Below are positions 34,356 through 47,629 of a DNA stretch of 64,000 nt, in pieces. Each line of letters opens with the position of its first letter. Positions within the stretch are counted from its first letter, which is position 1. Under the pieces are notes generated by a model. That model was not told where the DNA came from. It made no database searches and worked only from the letters and a program-made list of their open reading frames with translations. This DNA comes from Allium sativum (lineage: Eukaryota > Streptophyta > Magnoliopsida > Asparagales > Amaryllidaceae). The position numbers were made by a program, and so were the translations under genes. The stretch lies in assembly GCA_030737875.1 (NCBI GenBank), contig CM060915.1, forward strand, positions 900,976,177 to 901,040,176, in the 5' to 3' direction.

Positions 34356-37119
34356 TGTAACGACCCGTATTTTATGGTATATAAATAATTTATTTAATTA
34401 TTTAAATAATTGTTTAGTTATTTAAAATGACCAGAATTAAATAATATTGAATATTTAATTAAAATAAATAATATAATAATATATTAAATTTCTTAAATAG
34501 TCAGAAATAGTGGAATTCACAAAATGGTGTGAATTGGATCATCTGTGATATTTAATTCAGTTTAGAATTGAATTAGAATAACGAATATATTATTTGAACG
34601 ACAGTTTGAACGTATAATTATATTATAATTAAAATCGAGCTTGAAATGGCGTGGCAGTTCGCTATTTGGCGATTCGAACTTCAACTGAATATACAGTGTC
34701 CATTTTAAATCGGATTTCTGTGAAATAAGAAACGTTCAGAGCTGGTGAAGTATATTTTTCTGATGGAAGAGAAAAATCGAGATTTCGTCATGTAGATTTT
34801 TAGTTATGTCCAAATCAAATTTTAGAAAAATCGCTATGGAATTCCTTTATAATTTATAACGATTTATTTATATTTATAAAAGGAATTTCATCGAATATCG
34901 ATTTATATTGGGATTTGAAATATCGAGTTATAAATCCAATGAGAGCTGTATGGTATTCCACTAGGAATCTATACGATAATATTTATTTTTTAATATAAAA
35001 TTTAAATGTTTTTAAATATATTTATATATTTAAATGGGTTATTTAGAGCTTTAAAAATAGCCAGTATTGCAAACGACCTCAGAATTCAACGAAACTAATT
35101 TTGTTGGATCCGCAATATTAAATTATTGTTAGATTTCAATTTCCGTGATTTTTAGAGTCAATATGTGGTCGTACGGATTTTTAGTGTGAGAAACAGTCAA
35201 TATTTTGACGGTTAAAAATACGCTATGTGAGCAGACGGAGTCGGAATTCGACGAAACCAGTTTCGTTGGGACCGAAATGTCGAACTATAGCTGCATGCCC
35301 ATTTTCATGATTTTTGGGTATTATATGTGGTCGTACGAATTTTTAAAGACAGATACATATAACGATGGTTTAAATTTTAATATAATATTCGAATATAAAA
35401 ATATTATATTTATCCTATATAATACCTTTAATTTTTCCTAAACCTAAATTTCCCATTCCCTGGTCAATCTTTTTCCACCGCAAGTCTTCCATCAGGAAAC
35501 TTGTTCGATCCTCAAAAGAAATTCAAATAAAATAGGTATAAAATCCTATAAATGGTAAAGCATATGTTATTGGATTCATGAGTGGTTTACCTTGTTTTCT
35601 ATACAAATTCTGTTGGGTTCGATCACCGTGTGGTGTTGCTGGTTTCATTCCAGCATGCCTAGGGCACAGTTTTTCTCGGATTTCAAGCATCATTGTTTGA
35701 ATTTGAGTTCAGTTTTGGAATTAAGAGGTGAAATAGAGGTCGTTGGCGAAAGCTCTTGGATTTCGGGGAGATTTTTGATCGCTGGTTTCTCAGGGCTGTA
35801 CAGGAAACGAGGATCGACGGAAATGGGTTTCGGTGCGCGAGTTTGACATGAATGGTATGGGGTGATAGACAAAATGATGAGAGGATTTATGGTGGTTTCC
35901 GTTTGTAAATCGATGGAGAGACGGGGGAGCAAGTCAAGATGAAAGGATCGAAATGGTGGAGGAAATTCCTGGAAGTTGATGGGTTGGGCCTTATGATTAG
36001 TGTGAGCCCAAAATTTAATTAAAACTTTAGCTTTAATTTAAATTATAATAATCGTATAACTTGTGTAACATATATCTTTTCCGTACGATATCATAATCAA
36101 GCGAAACATGATCCGTTAGGATCGTATGGACGGTGGCTACACCATGGAACTATCCGGGAGTGAATTGGGGCTCGTTTGGATTTATGGTGAAATTAAACGC
36201 CTGAATCGGATCAATGACCAATTTTCGTTATTTAACGATAAACTTCCAATGTGAGTAATCTCACTAATTCTGCTCAGTTTATATTTTTATAAATATTTTT
36301 AGAATTTATAAATGATGATTGTTTGCTGTGTGTTGGCTGTTTGGTTGAACTTCTAGTCAGTTGATTGAAAATATAGATAATGATATAGATATAAATCGTT
36401 AATCAAATATTGATTCTGTTTAGCAGAATACTTCATAGTGAAATGAAATTGATGTAAATTTTATTGTTTAACATCTGTGGATTCAGGCAAACAGGTTGGA
36501 GGGACCCAACTGGGTTCCTCAACATTTATTTTACTTTTTTTTCGTATATTGTGTTATATGATGTGTTATGAAATCTGTTGTTGATTTTGTATGTTGGAAT
36601 GATACTGATCATTGTTATATGGTACGTTAAATACCATAAGGAATACTGGAATGTTAAAAAGGAAATTTTCAATGACATATTGAAAAAGAAATATTTATAA
36701 AATCAAAAGTTTTATAAAAAGAAAATATTTATTTATAAAATAAAAAGGTTAAAAAGGAATATTTATTTGCTAATCAAATAGATAGAATTAAAGGGAAATA
36801 CTTGTAAAACATTTTCAAATAGAATTGAAAAAGGAATATTTGTGAAACATTTACAAATAGAATTCGAAAGAGATATTTATTTGAAAAATAAATAGAATAG
36901 AAAGAGGAGATATGTGTAAAATAAATAGAAAAGGTAATAGTTAGATTATCAAAGGAATTACTTATAAAATCCATAGATTTTATAAATAGAAAATATTTTA
37001 TAAAATGAATAGAATTATCAAAAAGGGATTTATTTTGTAAATAAATAGATTATAAAAGGAAATACTTGAAAAGTGACTAAAATTGTATAAAAGGAGAATT
37101 TTATATTTGAAAGGTTTAG

Positions 37120-37142
37120 ACCTGTGCTTCGCACACGGGTAT
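37120..37142. repeat. CG-rich hairpin in element 2 LTR
   Basis: CTGTGCTTCGCACACGGGT in the 5' LTR and CCGTGCTTCGCACACGGGT in the 3' LTR (near 44442). The arms ACCCGTG and CACGGGT pair over 7 bp around a TTCG-containing loop. The 5' copy keeps pairing through a T-G wobble. Confidence 0.55.
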
Positions 37143-37319
37143 AACATGATATGGGTTTAAAACAAAGATTTTAAATAGATTCTATTCTAACAGATTGATT
37201 GAGAAGATAAATTTATAAATAATATTTTATGAATTAAATAAATGTTTATCATTGGATAAATAGAATATATAAGTCAAGATTTATATAGAGAAGTAAGAAT
37301 CGATTTCAACATCGATATT

Positions 37320-37990
37320 TGAAACTGAATAAACGTAGAGTTAATCAAAGGAGTTAATCAGTTAGAGTTAATCAGCCAGAGTTAATTAGATAGTGTTAAT
37401 CGAATTAGAATTAATTGAATATTAGTTATTCAATTAGAGTTGATCGAATGTAGTTATTTGAGATAGAGTTAGTCAAACAAAGTTATTTAGGATGTGTTGC
37501 CATTTCGTACGACTGCTAGCATAATTCGCAGGGCTGCAGATAGCCTACGGCGGTCGGATGTTTCCTGAGGGAATCAGGCGTAACCATTGTTATCGCTGCG
37601 ATCTAGAGTCAAGCGAATGGAGTTAAATTGAATATTAGCCATTCGAAATGAAGTTAAAACAGACATAGTTATTCGAATATTAGTTATTCGGTAGGAGTTA
37701 AATAAGTCGAGTTAAATTAGTAAGTTAATCAAGTTGAGTTAATCGAGTTGAGTTAGTCAAAATGAGTTAATCAAACCGAGTTAATCCAAATGAGTTAATC
37801 CAAAGGAGTTAATCGAATATAGTTTATTCGAAAGCAGATTAATCGAATGTAAATCATTCGTAGAAAGTTAATCAAATGTAAATCATTCGAAGAGAGATTA
37901 TCGAATATAGTTATTCGAAGAAAGAGTTATCGAATATAGTTTTTGTGAAAGGAGTTATCGAATAGAGATTATTCGAAAAAGAGAATTATA
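37320..37990. repeat. TCGAATA/TATTCGA inverted-word array in element 2 LTR
   Basis: Dozens of GAGTTAATC words alternate with TCGAATA and TATTCGA, which are reverse complements, so many neighbouring pairs form small hairpins such as TCGAATATAGTTATTCGA. A unique CG-richer block (about 37493-37615) splits the array. The 3' LTR has the same array at about 44650-45340 with unit-number changes. Confidence 0.7.
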
Positions 37991-38887
37991 CATTGAATTC
38001 GATTATATCGAATTCGGGAAAGTAATATTTGCTTTCCGTTTAATCAAGATTTGCTTATTTATTAATAGATTAGTGGTTTAGTTATTTAGTTAAATTAAGG
38101 AATAAAAGTTACATTTTCAAGTGGGATATTTAAGAAGAAAGGAATTATAATGCTATAGTTAAAATCAATGTTTTAAAATAAAGAAGGAGATTCATAAATA
38201 TAATCTGAGTTACATAAGGAAGTTGGTTAAAGATTTAAAAGGTGAACTTTGTCTATTTCGAGGTTAGAAATGTTTTTCAGTTAAGGTCTGAGAGGTAATT
38301 ATACCCCAACTTGATTGACTTCGTTTTTAACTAAGGGATGGGTAAGGTTCGTTAGTGAAAGTTGGTTAAGCGAATTTAGTTAATGAGTATAATGCTCTGG
38401 ATTGGTAGCGATGTTTTATTTGAACATTTGTTTAAATCAAATGAAGGAGTGTTGGAAATTTTTTCCAATAAGAAACAGGAATGTTTTCTAGCATAGAAAA
38501 CAAGAGATGGAAGTAAATATGGTGACGTTCTCAAATGATTTATAAAGTATATTTTCTAAATCTAGAAAATAAGAATTTACAAATATATAGAAATGGGAAA
38601 TGAATAAATTAATGATAAATTAAATTAAAAGAGATAATTGTTGATTGGTCGATCGAATTTCTATCTGGAAATAAGATCGTTGGTTGTACACTTATTTTTC
38701 TTTGATAGTTAAATCAACGACTATCGAAGTTTTTGACCATTTTTCCGTCGTTAATACGGAGAGACCGACATCAGATTCATTATCTGAAAACCACTATTTA
38801 TAGACGTTAGCGTTGCGATCAAATATGATGGAGATAATGAAGACGGAGTTATGCAAAGGCTATCCTGTTTACAGAATAGTGCCTTCG

Positions 38888-38910
38888 GTTTGTCCAGTCC
38901 CAGGACAAAC
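38888..38910 (+). other. Conserved hairpin in element 2 LTR
   Basis: GTTTGTCC and GGACAAAC pair over 8 bp around the seven-base loop AGTCCCA. The 3' LTR copy near 46242 keeps 7 pairs and the loop AGTCCTA. The old family copy near 31127 keeps the AGTCCCA loop but has a weaker stem. Confidence 0.5.
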
Positions 38911-40122
38911 GTGAATGGACAAATGTCCGACGGAGTATATCTAACGGATCACGTAAGTTGATCTCTTCAAACGTACTTACGTTTGGTGGATGAGGAATTC
39001 GTTTCTCTTAGCTTATACCTGTGGTATTTTTGGGGAAATCAATTTGTGATTTGATAGGTATGACGAAGTGGCATTCAAAGTGAATTGTGATCAGATATTC
39101 CAAAAGATACGTTATGACCTCAAGCCTCATCAACCGGGAAGTGACAGAAATCGGGCAGGTAGCATGGCTAAGTGGGTCGCTCCTATTAGGGTGTATATCA
39201 CCTATCTAGAGAAAATCCATTTCATTCTTTTATCTATTATCGATGCTATCCCTTTTCGGGAAATAGTGGATAGCTCCCAACCGTTGGTGATATACATTCG
39301 ATACACTCAAGCGAAATGAGTGGTCGGTCATGTGTGGGCCGGGTTGCAAGACGTTCTTGTTGAACCCAGTGTATTCGTCTCTAGAGATACACTATCGACA
39401 GGTGGTCCCATACCTTGTCATAGTCGGAATCCAATCTCCAATAAGCGCCTGCGGTTTTGTTTGTATACTATATATGTGGAACATGAGATGCAAGCGTTCT
39501 GCTAGATTGTTAATTACTTGTGATTAGATATTATTATAATATCAGAGAAGTATTGATTTCCAAAACTGTTTTGGGTTATCGTAAGATAAAAACCGTCCGT
39601 GTTTATATGTGGATTGGTCTTACGATTATCTTTTCTTTTGAAAAGGATTTTTGAAAAGTTAAACAAAAATGATTTGAGTTTACTCACACCAGTCCCATGA
39701 CTGACCCAGAGTTTATTTTGTTTTCCCTAAACTCTTGGGTGCCCAAATTTGTACGGGCAGTCAAGTAGTTCAGGTATTTACAGATATACTTGGAGGAGCT
39801 TGAAGCAGGAGGCTTCATGATTATATAGCTATTGTTATTCGTTCCGCTGTGTGTAAGTGTTGTACTCTAATAATGTTATTGTATATATACTCTTTTATTT
39901 CAAAGTTATGTTATAATATATTTCATTCGTTTCGCTGTGAGGTTCGTGTTACTCTGATTATGTTCTATGGTGATCTTCTTCTTCTTCTATTCTAATTTTC
40001 TATCTTATCTATTCTCACCTTCTAACTTCTTTCTATTAATGATCAGGTATTTCCGATGTCTGAATAGTCAACATGGTAGTTTTGTGTTGATTTTCGGAGT
40101 CGAAAATCCCAGTTCGTTACAG

Positions 40123-40135
40123 TGGTATCAGAGCT
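40123..40135 (+). other. Primer binding site of element 2
   Basis: TGGTATCAGAGCT begins one base after the 5' LTR end. Same initiator-Met type as element 1. Confidence 0.92.
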
Positions 40136-41612
40136 GAAGGTTAAGTGATTACCTTGGCTCTGTGGTGTGACTCAGTAGAGATGGGGTTAGTAATACTCTA
40201 GATTGAGTTAAGTGTATATATACGAGTGAACGTATTTGTTATTTGATAAAAAATTGTTTTATATTGTGTACCTTTGTTGGTTGAGTTGTTTGTGAATTTT
40301 GGTCGATCAGTTTGATCCACTGTATCGATAGGAGTTTCTAAACACTCAAGTATGATAAACCGACACAGTATGTTTTGAAAGAGGGTAAATGAAATAATTT
40401 TACTCAAAGTATATTTCGATATAAAGAAAATATTTATATTCGAATTATTATAGTATGTTGGATGTGTTGGTTGAATATAATTGAAATGGTTATATAAATA
40501 ACCAATTTGAGTTCGTATAATATGAAAGCAGATTAATTAAATCAGAATTGGAATTATAATTCTGAAAACTAGGGAAAAAGTGTTTGTAGGTGGATTTGAG
40601 AAAATTTCAAAATCCTGGGAGATTTTAAATTGTTTACAAGTATCGTGAATGATATTTTGAAAAGATTTCAAAATGAAAGTGTTTAAAATTTGAGTTTTGA
40701 AATGGTATATTATTGAACTCACTTCGATAGCTGGGAAATAACTCTAATGATGCTGGCCACATCATCAGTGTTCATTTTCGAGCTATAAGTGACGAATGAC
40801 TACCAAAGATTTTGTGTTGAATTGTTTTGAGAAAACAAGTTGTTTTGAATCCGGAAAGGGAATAATTTATTTTAGAAAAACTGAACTGTTTAAAATCCCT
40901 AGGAAGATAATATGAATTAAATTTTTTTAAAGAAAATTGGCGAAAGAAAATTGAAATTGAATTAAAACCAGAAATGGAAATCAAATAGGAATTTGTGAAT
41001 GCAAGTTGGAATTGAATAAAAACCAGTAAGGGGAAATTGAATTGAAATAGAACGATATTGAATAAAGTTGGATTTGTGAGTTATGAATTTGTTCAAGTAT
41101 ATTGGACTGGTAAGTAAGAGTGAAATTGGTATTGGAATTTGAGATTGAGTATGAGATTTGGTTTGAAAATAGGATGATTGGATTTGAGAACAGATGATTG
41201 GAGATTGATTAGGATGACTTTGGTATATGCTGAATTGGCAGCAGAATGAAAGAATTTAATGTTATGCCCGACAAAAAGGTACACATTTATTTTTATGGAT
41301 TTGGTGATTTATGGGCCGATTTGGCAAGCCACTTGGCTGTTTGATTTTCTTTTGGATTGGAGATGGCCTAGAGAGGCGAGGGTGGGTTTAAACTATTGAC
41401 CGGTACAAAGGAGGTGCTGGCGAAATTTTACGAAAATTTCGGGTGTTAGAAAATTTTCAGGATTTTAGGAAATTTTCATTGATAAGAATTAATTAATGTT
41501 TTAACTGAAATTAAATTGGTTCAGTTGAAAATAAGGTTGGTAAGTAAACAAATAAATTGTACTAGTCAATTGGGTTTGTTCTCTACCCTAGCAATTTCGA
41601 GGATGAAATTAT
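40136..41612. other. Non-coding interior of element 2
   Basis: AT-rich with loose GGAATTGAATAAAAACCAG repeats. No frame longer than ~70 codons, and none shows gag-pol motifs. Near the 3' end is GCAATTTCGAGGATGAAATT, the counterpart of the block preceding the purine tracts in elements 1 and 3. Confidence 0.8.
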
Positions 41613-41615
41613 TTT

Positions 41616-41627
41616 AGGAGGGAAGAA
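41616..41627 (+). other. Polypurine tract of element 2
   Basis: AGGAGGGAAGAA directly before the 3' LTR. Confidence 0.9.
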
Positions 41628-44600
41628 TGTAACGACCCATATTTTTACGGTATATAAATAATTTATTTAATTATTTAAATAATGGTTTAGTTATTTAAAA
41701 TGACCAGAATTAAATAATGTTGAATATTTAATTAAAATAAATAATATAATAATATATTAAATTTCTGAAATAGTCAGAAATAGTGGAATTCACAAAATGG
41801 TGTGAATTGGATCATTTGTGATATTTAATTCAGTTTAGAATTGAATTAGAATAACGAATACATTATTTGAATGGCAGTTTGAACGTATAATTATATTATA
41901 ATTAAAATCGAGCTTGAAATGACGCGGCAGTTCGCTATTTGGCGATTCGAACTTCTACTGAATATACAGTGTCCATTTTAAATCGGATTTTTGTGAAACA
42001 AGAAACGTTCAGAGCCGGTGAAGTATATTTTTCTGATGGAAGAGAAAAATCGAGATTTCTTCATGTAGATTTTTAGTTATGTCCAAATCAAATTTTAGAA
42101 AAATCTCTATGGAATTCCTTTATTATTTATAACGATTTATTTATATTTATAAAAGGAATTTCATCGAATATCGATTTATATTGGGATTTGAAGTATCGAG
42201 TTATAAATCCAATGAGAGCTGTATGGTATTCCACTGTGAATCTATATGATAATATTTATTTTTAAATATTAAATTTTAATGTTTTTAAATATATTTATAT
42301 ATTTAAATGGGTTATTTAGAGCTTTAAAAATAGCCAGTATTGCAAATGACCTTAGAATTCGACGAAACTAATTTTGTTGGATCCACAATATTAAATTATT
42401 GTTAAATTTCAATTTCCGTGATTTTTAGAGTCAGTATGTGGCCGTATGGATTTTTAGTGTGAGAAACAGTCAGTATTTTGATGGTTAAAAATACGCTGTG
42501 TGAGCAGACGGAGTCGGAATTCGACGAAACCAGTTTCGTTGGGACCAAAATGTCGAACTATAGCTGCATGCCCATTTTCATGATTTTTGGTTATTATATG
42601 TGGTCGTACGAATTTTTAAAGACTGATACAAATAACGATGGTTTAAATTTAAATATAATATTCGAATATAAAAATATTATATTTATCCTATATACTAACT
42701 TTAATTTTTCCTAAACCTAAATTTCCCATGCACTGGTCAATCTTTTTCCGCCATAAGTCTTCCACTAGGAAACTTGTTCGATCCTCAAAATAAATTCAAA
42801 TAAAATAGGAATAAAATCCTATAAATGGTAAAGCATATGTTATTGGATTCATGAGTGGTTTACCTTGTTTTCTATACAAATTCTGTTGGGTTCGATCACC
42901 GTGTGGTGTTGCTGGTTTCATTCCAGCGTGCCTAGGGCACAGTTTTTCTCAGATTTCAAGCATCATTGTTTGAATTTGAGCTCAGTTTTGGAATTAAGAG
43001 GTGAAATAGAGGTCGTTGGCGAAAGCTATTGGATTTCGGGGAGATTTTTGATCGCTGGTTTTTCAGGGCTGTATAGGAAACGAGGATCAACGGAAATGGG
43101 TTTCGGTGCGCGGGTTTGACATGAATGGTACGGGGTGATAGACAAAATGATGATAGGATTTATGGTGGTTTCCATTTGTAAATCGATGGAGAGATGGGGG
43201 AGCAAGTCGAGATGAAAGGATCGAAATGGTGGACGAAATTCCTGGAAGTTCACAGCATTTCTAATTAGGGGAAGAAGGCATCGAATACGGGTATTGATGG
43301 GTTGGGCCTTATGAATAGTGTGAGCCCAAAATTTAATTAAAACTTTAGTTTTAATATAAATTATAATAATCGTATAACTTGTGTAACATATATCTTTTCC
43401 GTACGATATCAGAATCAAGCGAAACATGATCCGTTAGGATCGTATGGACGGTGGCTACACCATGGAACTTTCCGGGAGTGTATTGGGGCTCGTTTGGATT
43501 TATGGTGAAATTAAACGACTTAATCGAATCAATGACCAATTATCGTTATTTAACGATAACCTTCCAATGTGAGTAATCTCACTAACTCTGCTCGGTTTAT
43601 ATTTATATAAATATTTTTAGAATTTATAAATGATGATTGTTTGCTGTGTGTTGGCTGTTAGGTTGAACTGCTAGTCAGTTGATTGAAAATATAGATAACG
43701 ATATAGATTTAAATCGTTAATCAAATATTGATTCTGTTTAGCAGAATACTTCATATTGAAATGAAATTGATGTAAATTTTATTGTTTAGCATCTGTGGAT
43801 GCAGGGAAACAGGTTGGAGGGACCCAACTGGGTTCCTCAACATTTATTTTATTGTTTTTTTCATATATTGTGTTATATGATGTGATATGAAATCTGTTGT
43901 TGATTTTGTATGTTGGAATGATACTGATCATTGTTATATGGTTTGTTAAATACCATAAGGAATGCTGGAATGTTAAAAAGGAAATTTTCAACGCCATATT
44001 GAAAAAGAAATAATTATAAAATCAAAAGATTTTATAAAAAGAAAATATTTATTTATAAAATAAATAGGTTAAAAAGGAATATTTATTTGCTAATCAAATA
44101 GATTGAATTGAAGGGAAATACTTGTAAAACATTTTCAAATAGAATTGAAAAAGGAATATTTGTAAAACATTTATGAATAGAATTGAAAAGTGATATTTAT
44201 TTGAAAAATAAATAGAATAGAAAGAGGAGATATGTGTAAAATAAATAGAAAAGGAAATAGTTAGATTATCAAAGGAATTACGTATAAAATCAATAGATTT
44301 TATAAATAGAAAATATTTTATAAAATGAATAGAATTATAAAAAAGGGATTTATTTTGTAAATAAATAGATTATAAAAGGAAATACTTGAAAAGTGACTAA
44401 AATTGTACAAAAGGAGAATTTTATATTTGAAAGGTTTAGACCCGTGCTTCGCACACGGGTATAACATGATATGGGTTTAAAACAAAGATTTTAAATAGAA
44501 TCTATTCTAATAGATAGATTGAGAAGATAAATTTATAAATAATATTTTATGAATTAAATAAAATGTTTATCATTGGATAAATAGAATATATAAGTCAGGA

Positions 44601-47479
44601 GTTATATAGAGAAGTAAGAATCGATTTCAACATCGATAACTGAAACTGAATAAACGTAGAGTTAATCAAAGGAGTTAATCAGTTAGAGCTAATCGGCTAG
44701 AGTTAATTTGGTAGATTTAATCGAATTAGAATTAATTGAATATTAGTTATTCAATTATAGTTGATCGAATGTAGTTATTTGAGATAGAGTTAGTCAAACA
44801 TAGTTATTTAGGATGTGTTGCCATTTCGTACGACTGCTAGCGTAATTCGCAGGGCTGCAGATAGCCTACGGCGGTCGGATGTTTCCTGAGGGAATCAGAC
44901 GTAACCATTGTGATCGCTGCGATCTAGAGTCAAGCGAATGGAGTTAAATTGAATATTAGCCATTCGAAATAAAGTTAAAACAGACATAGTTATTCGAATA
45001 TAAGTTAATCGAATATTAGTTATTCGATAGGAGTTAAATAAGTTGAGTTAAATAAGTGAGTTAATCAAGTAAGTTAATCAAGTTGAGTTAATCGAGTTGA
45101 GTTAATCAAAATGAGTTAATCAAACCGAGTTAATCCAAATGAGTTAATCCAAAGGAGTTAATCGAATATAGTTTATTCGAAAGGAGATTAATCTAGTGTA
45201 AATATTCATAGAAAGTTAATCAAATGTAAATCATTCGAAGATAGATTATCGAATATAGTTATTCGAAGAAAGAGTTATCGAATATAGTTTATTCGAAAAG
45301 GAGTTATCGAATGGAGATTATTCGAAAAAGAGAATTATAAATTGAATTCGATTATATCGAATTCGGGAAAGTAATATTTTCTTTCCGGTTTAATCAAGAT
45401 TTACTTATTTATTAATACATTAGTGGTTTAGTTATTTAGTTAAATTAAGGAATAAAAGTTACATTTTGAAGTGGGTTATTTAAGAAGAAAGGAATTATAA
45501 CGCTATAGTTAAAATCAATGTTTTAAAATAAAGAAAGGGATTCATAAATAGAATCCGAGTTACATAAGGAAGTGGGTTAAAGATTTAAAAGGTGAACTTT
45601 GTCTATTTCGAGGTTAGAAATATTGTTCAGTTAAGGTATGAGAGGTAATTATACCCCAACTTGATTGACTTCGTTTTTAACTAAGGGATGAGTAAGGTTC
45701 ATTAGTGAAAGTTGATTAAGCGAATTTAGTTAATGAGTATAATGGTTTGGATTGGTAGCGATGTTCTATTTAAACATTTGTTTAAATCAAATGAAGGAGT
45801 GTTGGAATTTTTTTTCCAGTAAGAATCAGAAATGTTTTCTAGCATGGAAAACAAGAGTTGGAAGTAAATATGGTGATGTTCTCAAATGATTTATAAAGTA
45901 TATTTTCTAAATCTAGAAAATAAGAGTTTACAAATATATAGAAATGGGAAATGAATAAATTAATGATGAATTAAATTAAAAGAGATAATTGTTGATAGAT
46001 AGATCGATCGAATTTCTATCTAGAAATAAGATCGTTGGTTGTACACCTATTTTTCTTTGATAGTTAAATCACCGACTATCGAAGTTTTTGACCATTTTTC
46101 CATCGTCAATACGGAGGGACCGGGATCATATTCATTATCTGAAAACCACTCTGTATAGACATTAGCGTTGCGATCAAGTATGATGGAGATAATGAAGACG
46201 GAGTTATGCGAAGGCTATCTATTTACAGAATAGTGCCTTCGTTTTGTCCAGTCCTAGGACAAACATCAATGGACGAATGTCTGACAGAGTATATCTAACG
46301 GATCGCGTAAGTTGATCTCTTCAAACGTACTTACGTTTGGTGGCGGGGGAATTCGTTTCTCTTAACTTATACCCGTGGTATTTTTGGGGAAATCAATTTG
46401 TGATTTGATAGGTATGACGATGTGGCATTCAAAGTGAATTGTGGTCAGATATTCCAAAAGATACATTATGACCTCAAGCCTCATCAACCGGGAAATGACA
46501 GAAATCGGGCAGGCAGCATGGCTAAGTGGATCGCTCCCATTAGGGTGTATATCACCTATCTAGAGAAAATCCATTTCATTCTTTTATCTATTATCGATGC
46601 TGTCCCTTTTCGGGAAACGGTGGATAGCTCCCAACCGTTGGTGATATACACTCAAGCGAAATGAGTGGTCGGTCATGTGTTGGCTGGGTTACAAGACGTT
46701 CTTGTTGAACCCAGTGTATTTGTCTGTAAAGATACACTATCGGCAGGTGGTCCCATACCTTGTCATAGTCGGAATCCAATCTCCAATAAGCTCCTGCAGT
46801 TTTATTTGTATACTATATATGTGGAACGTGAGATGCAAGCGTTCTGCTAGATTGTTAATTACTTGTGATTAGACATTATTATAATATCAGAGAAGTATTG
46901 ATTTCCAAAACTGTTTTGGGTTATCGTAAGATAAAAACCGTCCGTGTTTATATGTGGATTGGTCTTACGATTATCTTTTCTTTTGAAAAGGATTTTTGAA
47001 AAGTTAAACAAAAATGATTTGAGTTTACTCACACCAGTCCCATGACTGACCCAGAGTTTATTTTGTTTTGTTTTCCCTAAACTCTTGGGTGCACAAATTT
47101 GTACTGGCAGTCAAGTAGTTCAGGTATTTACAGATATACTTGGAGGAGCTTGAAGTAGGAGGCTTCAGGATTATATAGCTATTGTTATTCGTTCCGCTGT
47201 GTGTAAGTGTTGTACTCTGATAATGTTATTGTATATATATATATATACTGTTTTATTTCAAAGTTATGTTATAATATGTTTCATTCGTTCTGCTGTGAGG
47301 TTCATGTTACTCTGATTCTGTTCTGTGGTGATCTTCTTCTTCTTCTATTCTAATTTTCTATCTTATCTATTCTCACCCTCTAACTTCTTTCTATTAATGA
47401 TCAGGTATTTCCAATGTCTGAATAGTCAACATGGTAGTTTTGTGTTGATTTTCGGAGTCGAAAATCCTAGTTCGTAACA
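41628..47479 (+). repeat. Element 2 3' LTR (5852 bases)
   Basis: Same order of internal repeats as the 5' LTR. About 50 extra bases near 43248-43300 are absent from the 5' LTR at 35971, and the other size differences are mostly small. Ends TTCGTAACA followed by the AGGGG duplication. Confidence 0.95.
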
Positions 47480-47484
47480 AGGGG

Positions 47485-47629
47485 CCTCACACTAGTAGGG
47501 GCCAGTGCACGCTTTACTTATCTAGATTGTAAGAGGTTCAAGGTGGGTATGGACACGTTCCATCGAATTCATGAGCGTGAATGGTTCCGATTAGGAGAAG
47601 CTAAGACACTGTAACACCTGCGAAAAGGT
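47485..47629 (+). repeat. Oldest gypsy LTR (element 4), part after element 2
   Basis: CACTAGTAGGGGCCAG, GTAAGAGGTTCA and AAGACACTGTAACACCTG align in order to the solo LTR at about 57745-57910. It then changes abruptly into gag coding sequence near 47630, with no primer binding site between. Confidence 0.6.

Larger units (their letters stand above)
34356..40121 (+). repeat. Element 2 5' LTR (5766 bases)
   Basis: Runs from TGTAACGACCCG to TTCGTTACA. It contains A-rich repeats built on AAAGGAATATTTATTTG (about 36650-37090), a CGTGCTTCGCACACGGG hairpin (37120-37142), an array of GAGTTAATC / TCGAATA / TATTCGA words (37320-37990), and a hairpin at 38888-38910. Small frames such as 35205-35441 and 35592-35846 are open in both LTRs but show no family similarity. 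Confidence 0.95.
34356..47479 (+). mobile_element. Element 2: LARD-like non-autonomous LTR element with giant LTRs
   Basis: Complete element of 13.1 kb flanked by AGGGG (34351-34355 and 47480-47484). LTRs of 5766 and 5852 bases surround an interior of only 1506 bases. A primer binding site follows the 5' LTR, and a purine-rich tract precedes the 3' LTR. The interior has no gag, protease, RT or integrase. LTRs differ at roughly 4% over the first 440 bases by eye, so it is older than element 1. Replication would need proteins from a Ty3/gypsy helper. The LTR 5' end (TGTAACGACCC) and the TTTCGAGGATGAAAT block before the purine tract link it to Tekay/Del-type families. Confidence 0.93.

Noticed and set aside
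35592..35846. 84-codon frame conserved in both giant LTRs
   Set aside because: Conserved because LTRs duplicate at insertion. The decayed family copy does not visibly keep it open, and no domain is recognised.
37320..37990. Repeat-spacer look suggestive of a CRISPR array
   Set aside because: Units are irregular in length and sequence, inside a plant LTR, duplicated in the other LTR.
43026..43427. 133-codon minus-strand frame in element 2 3' LTR
   Set aside because: The 5' LTR lacks the ~50 extra bases that it uses, and no family similarity is seen.
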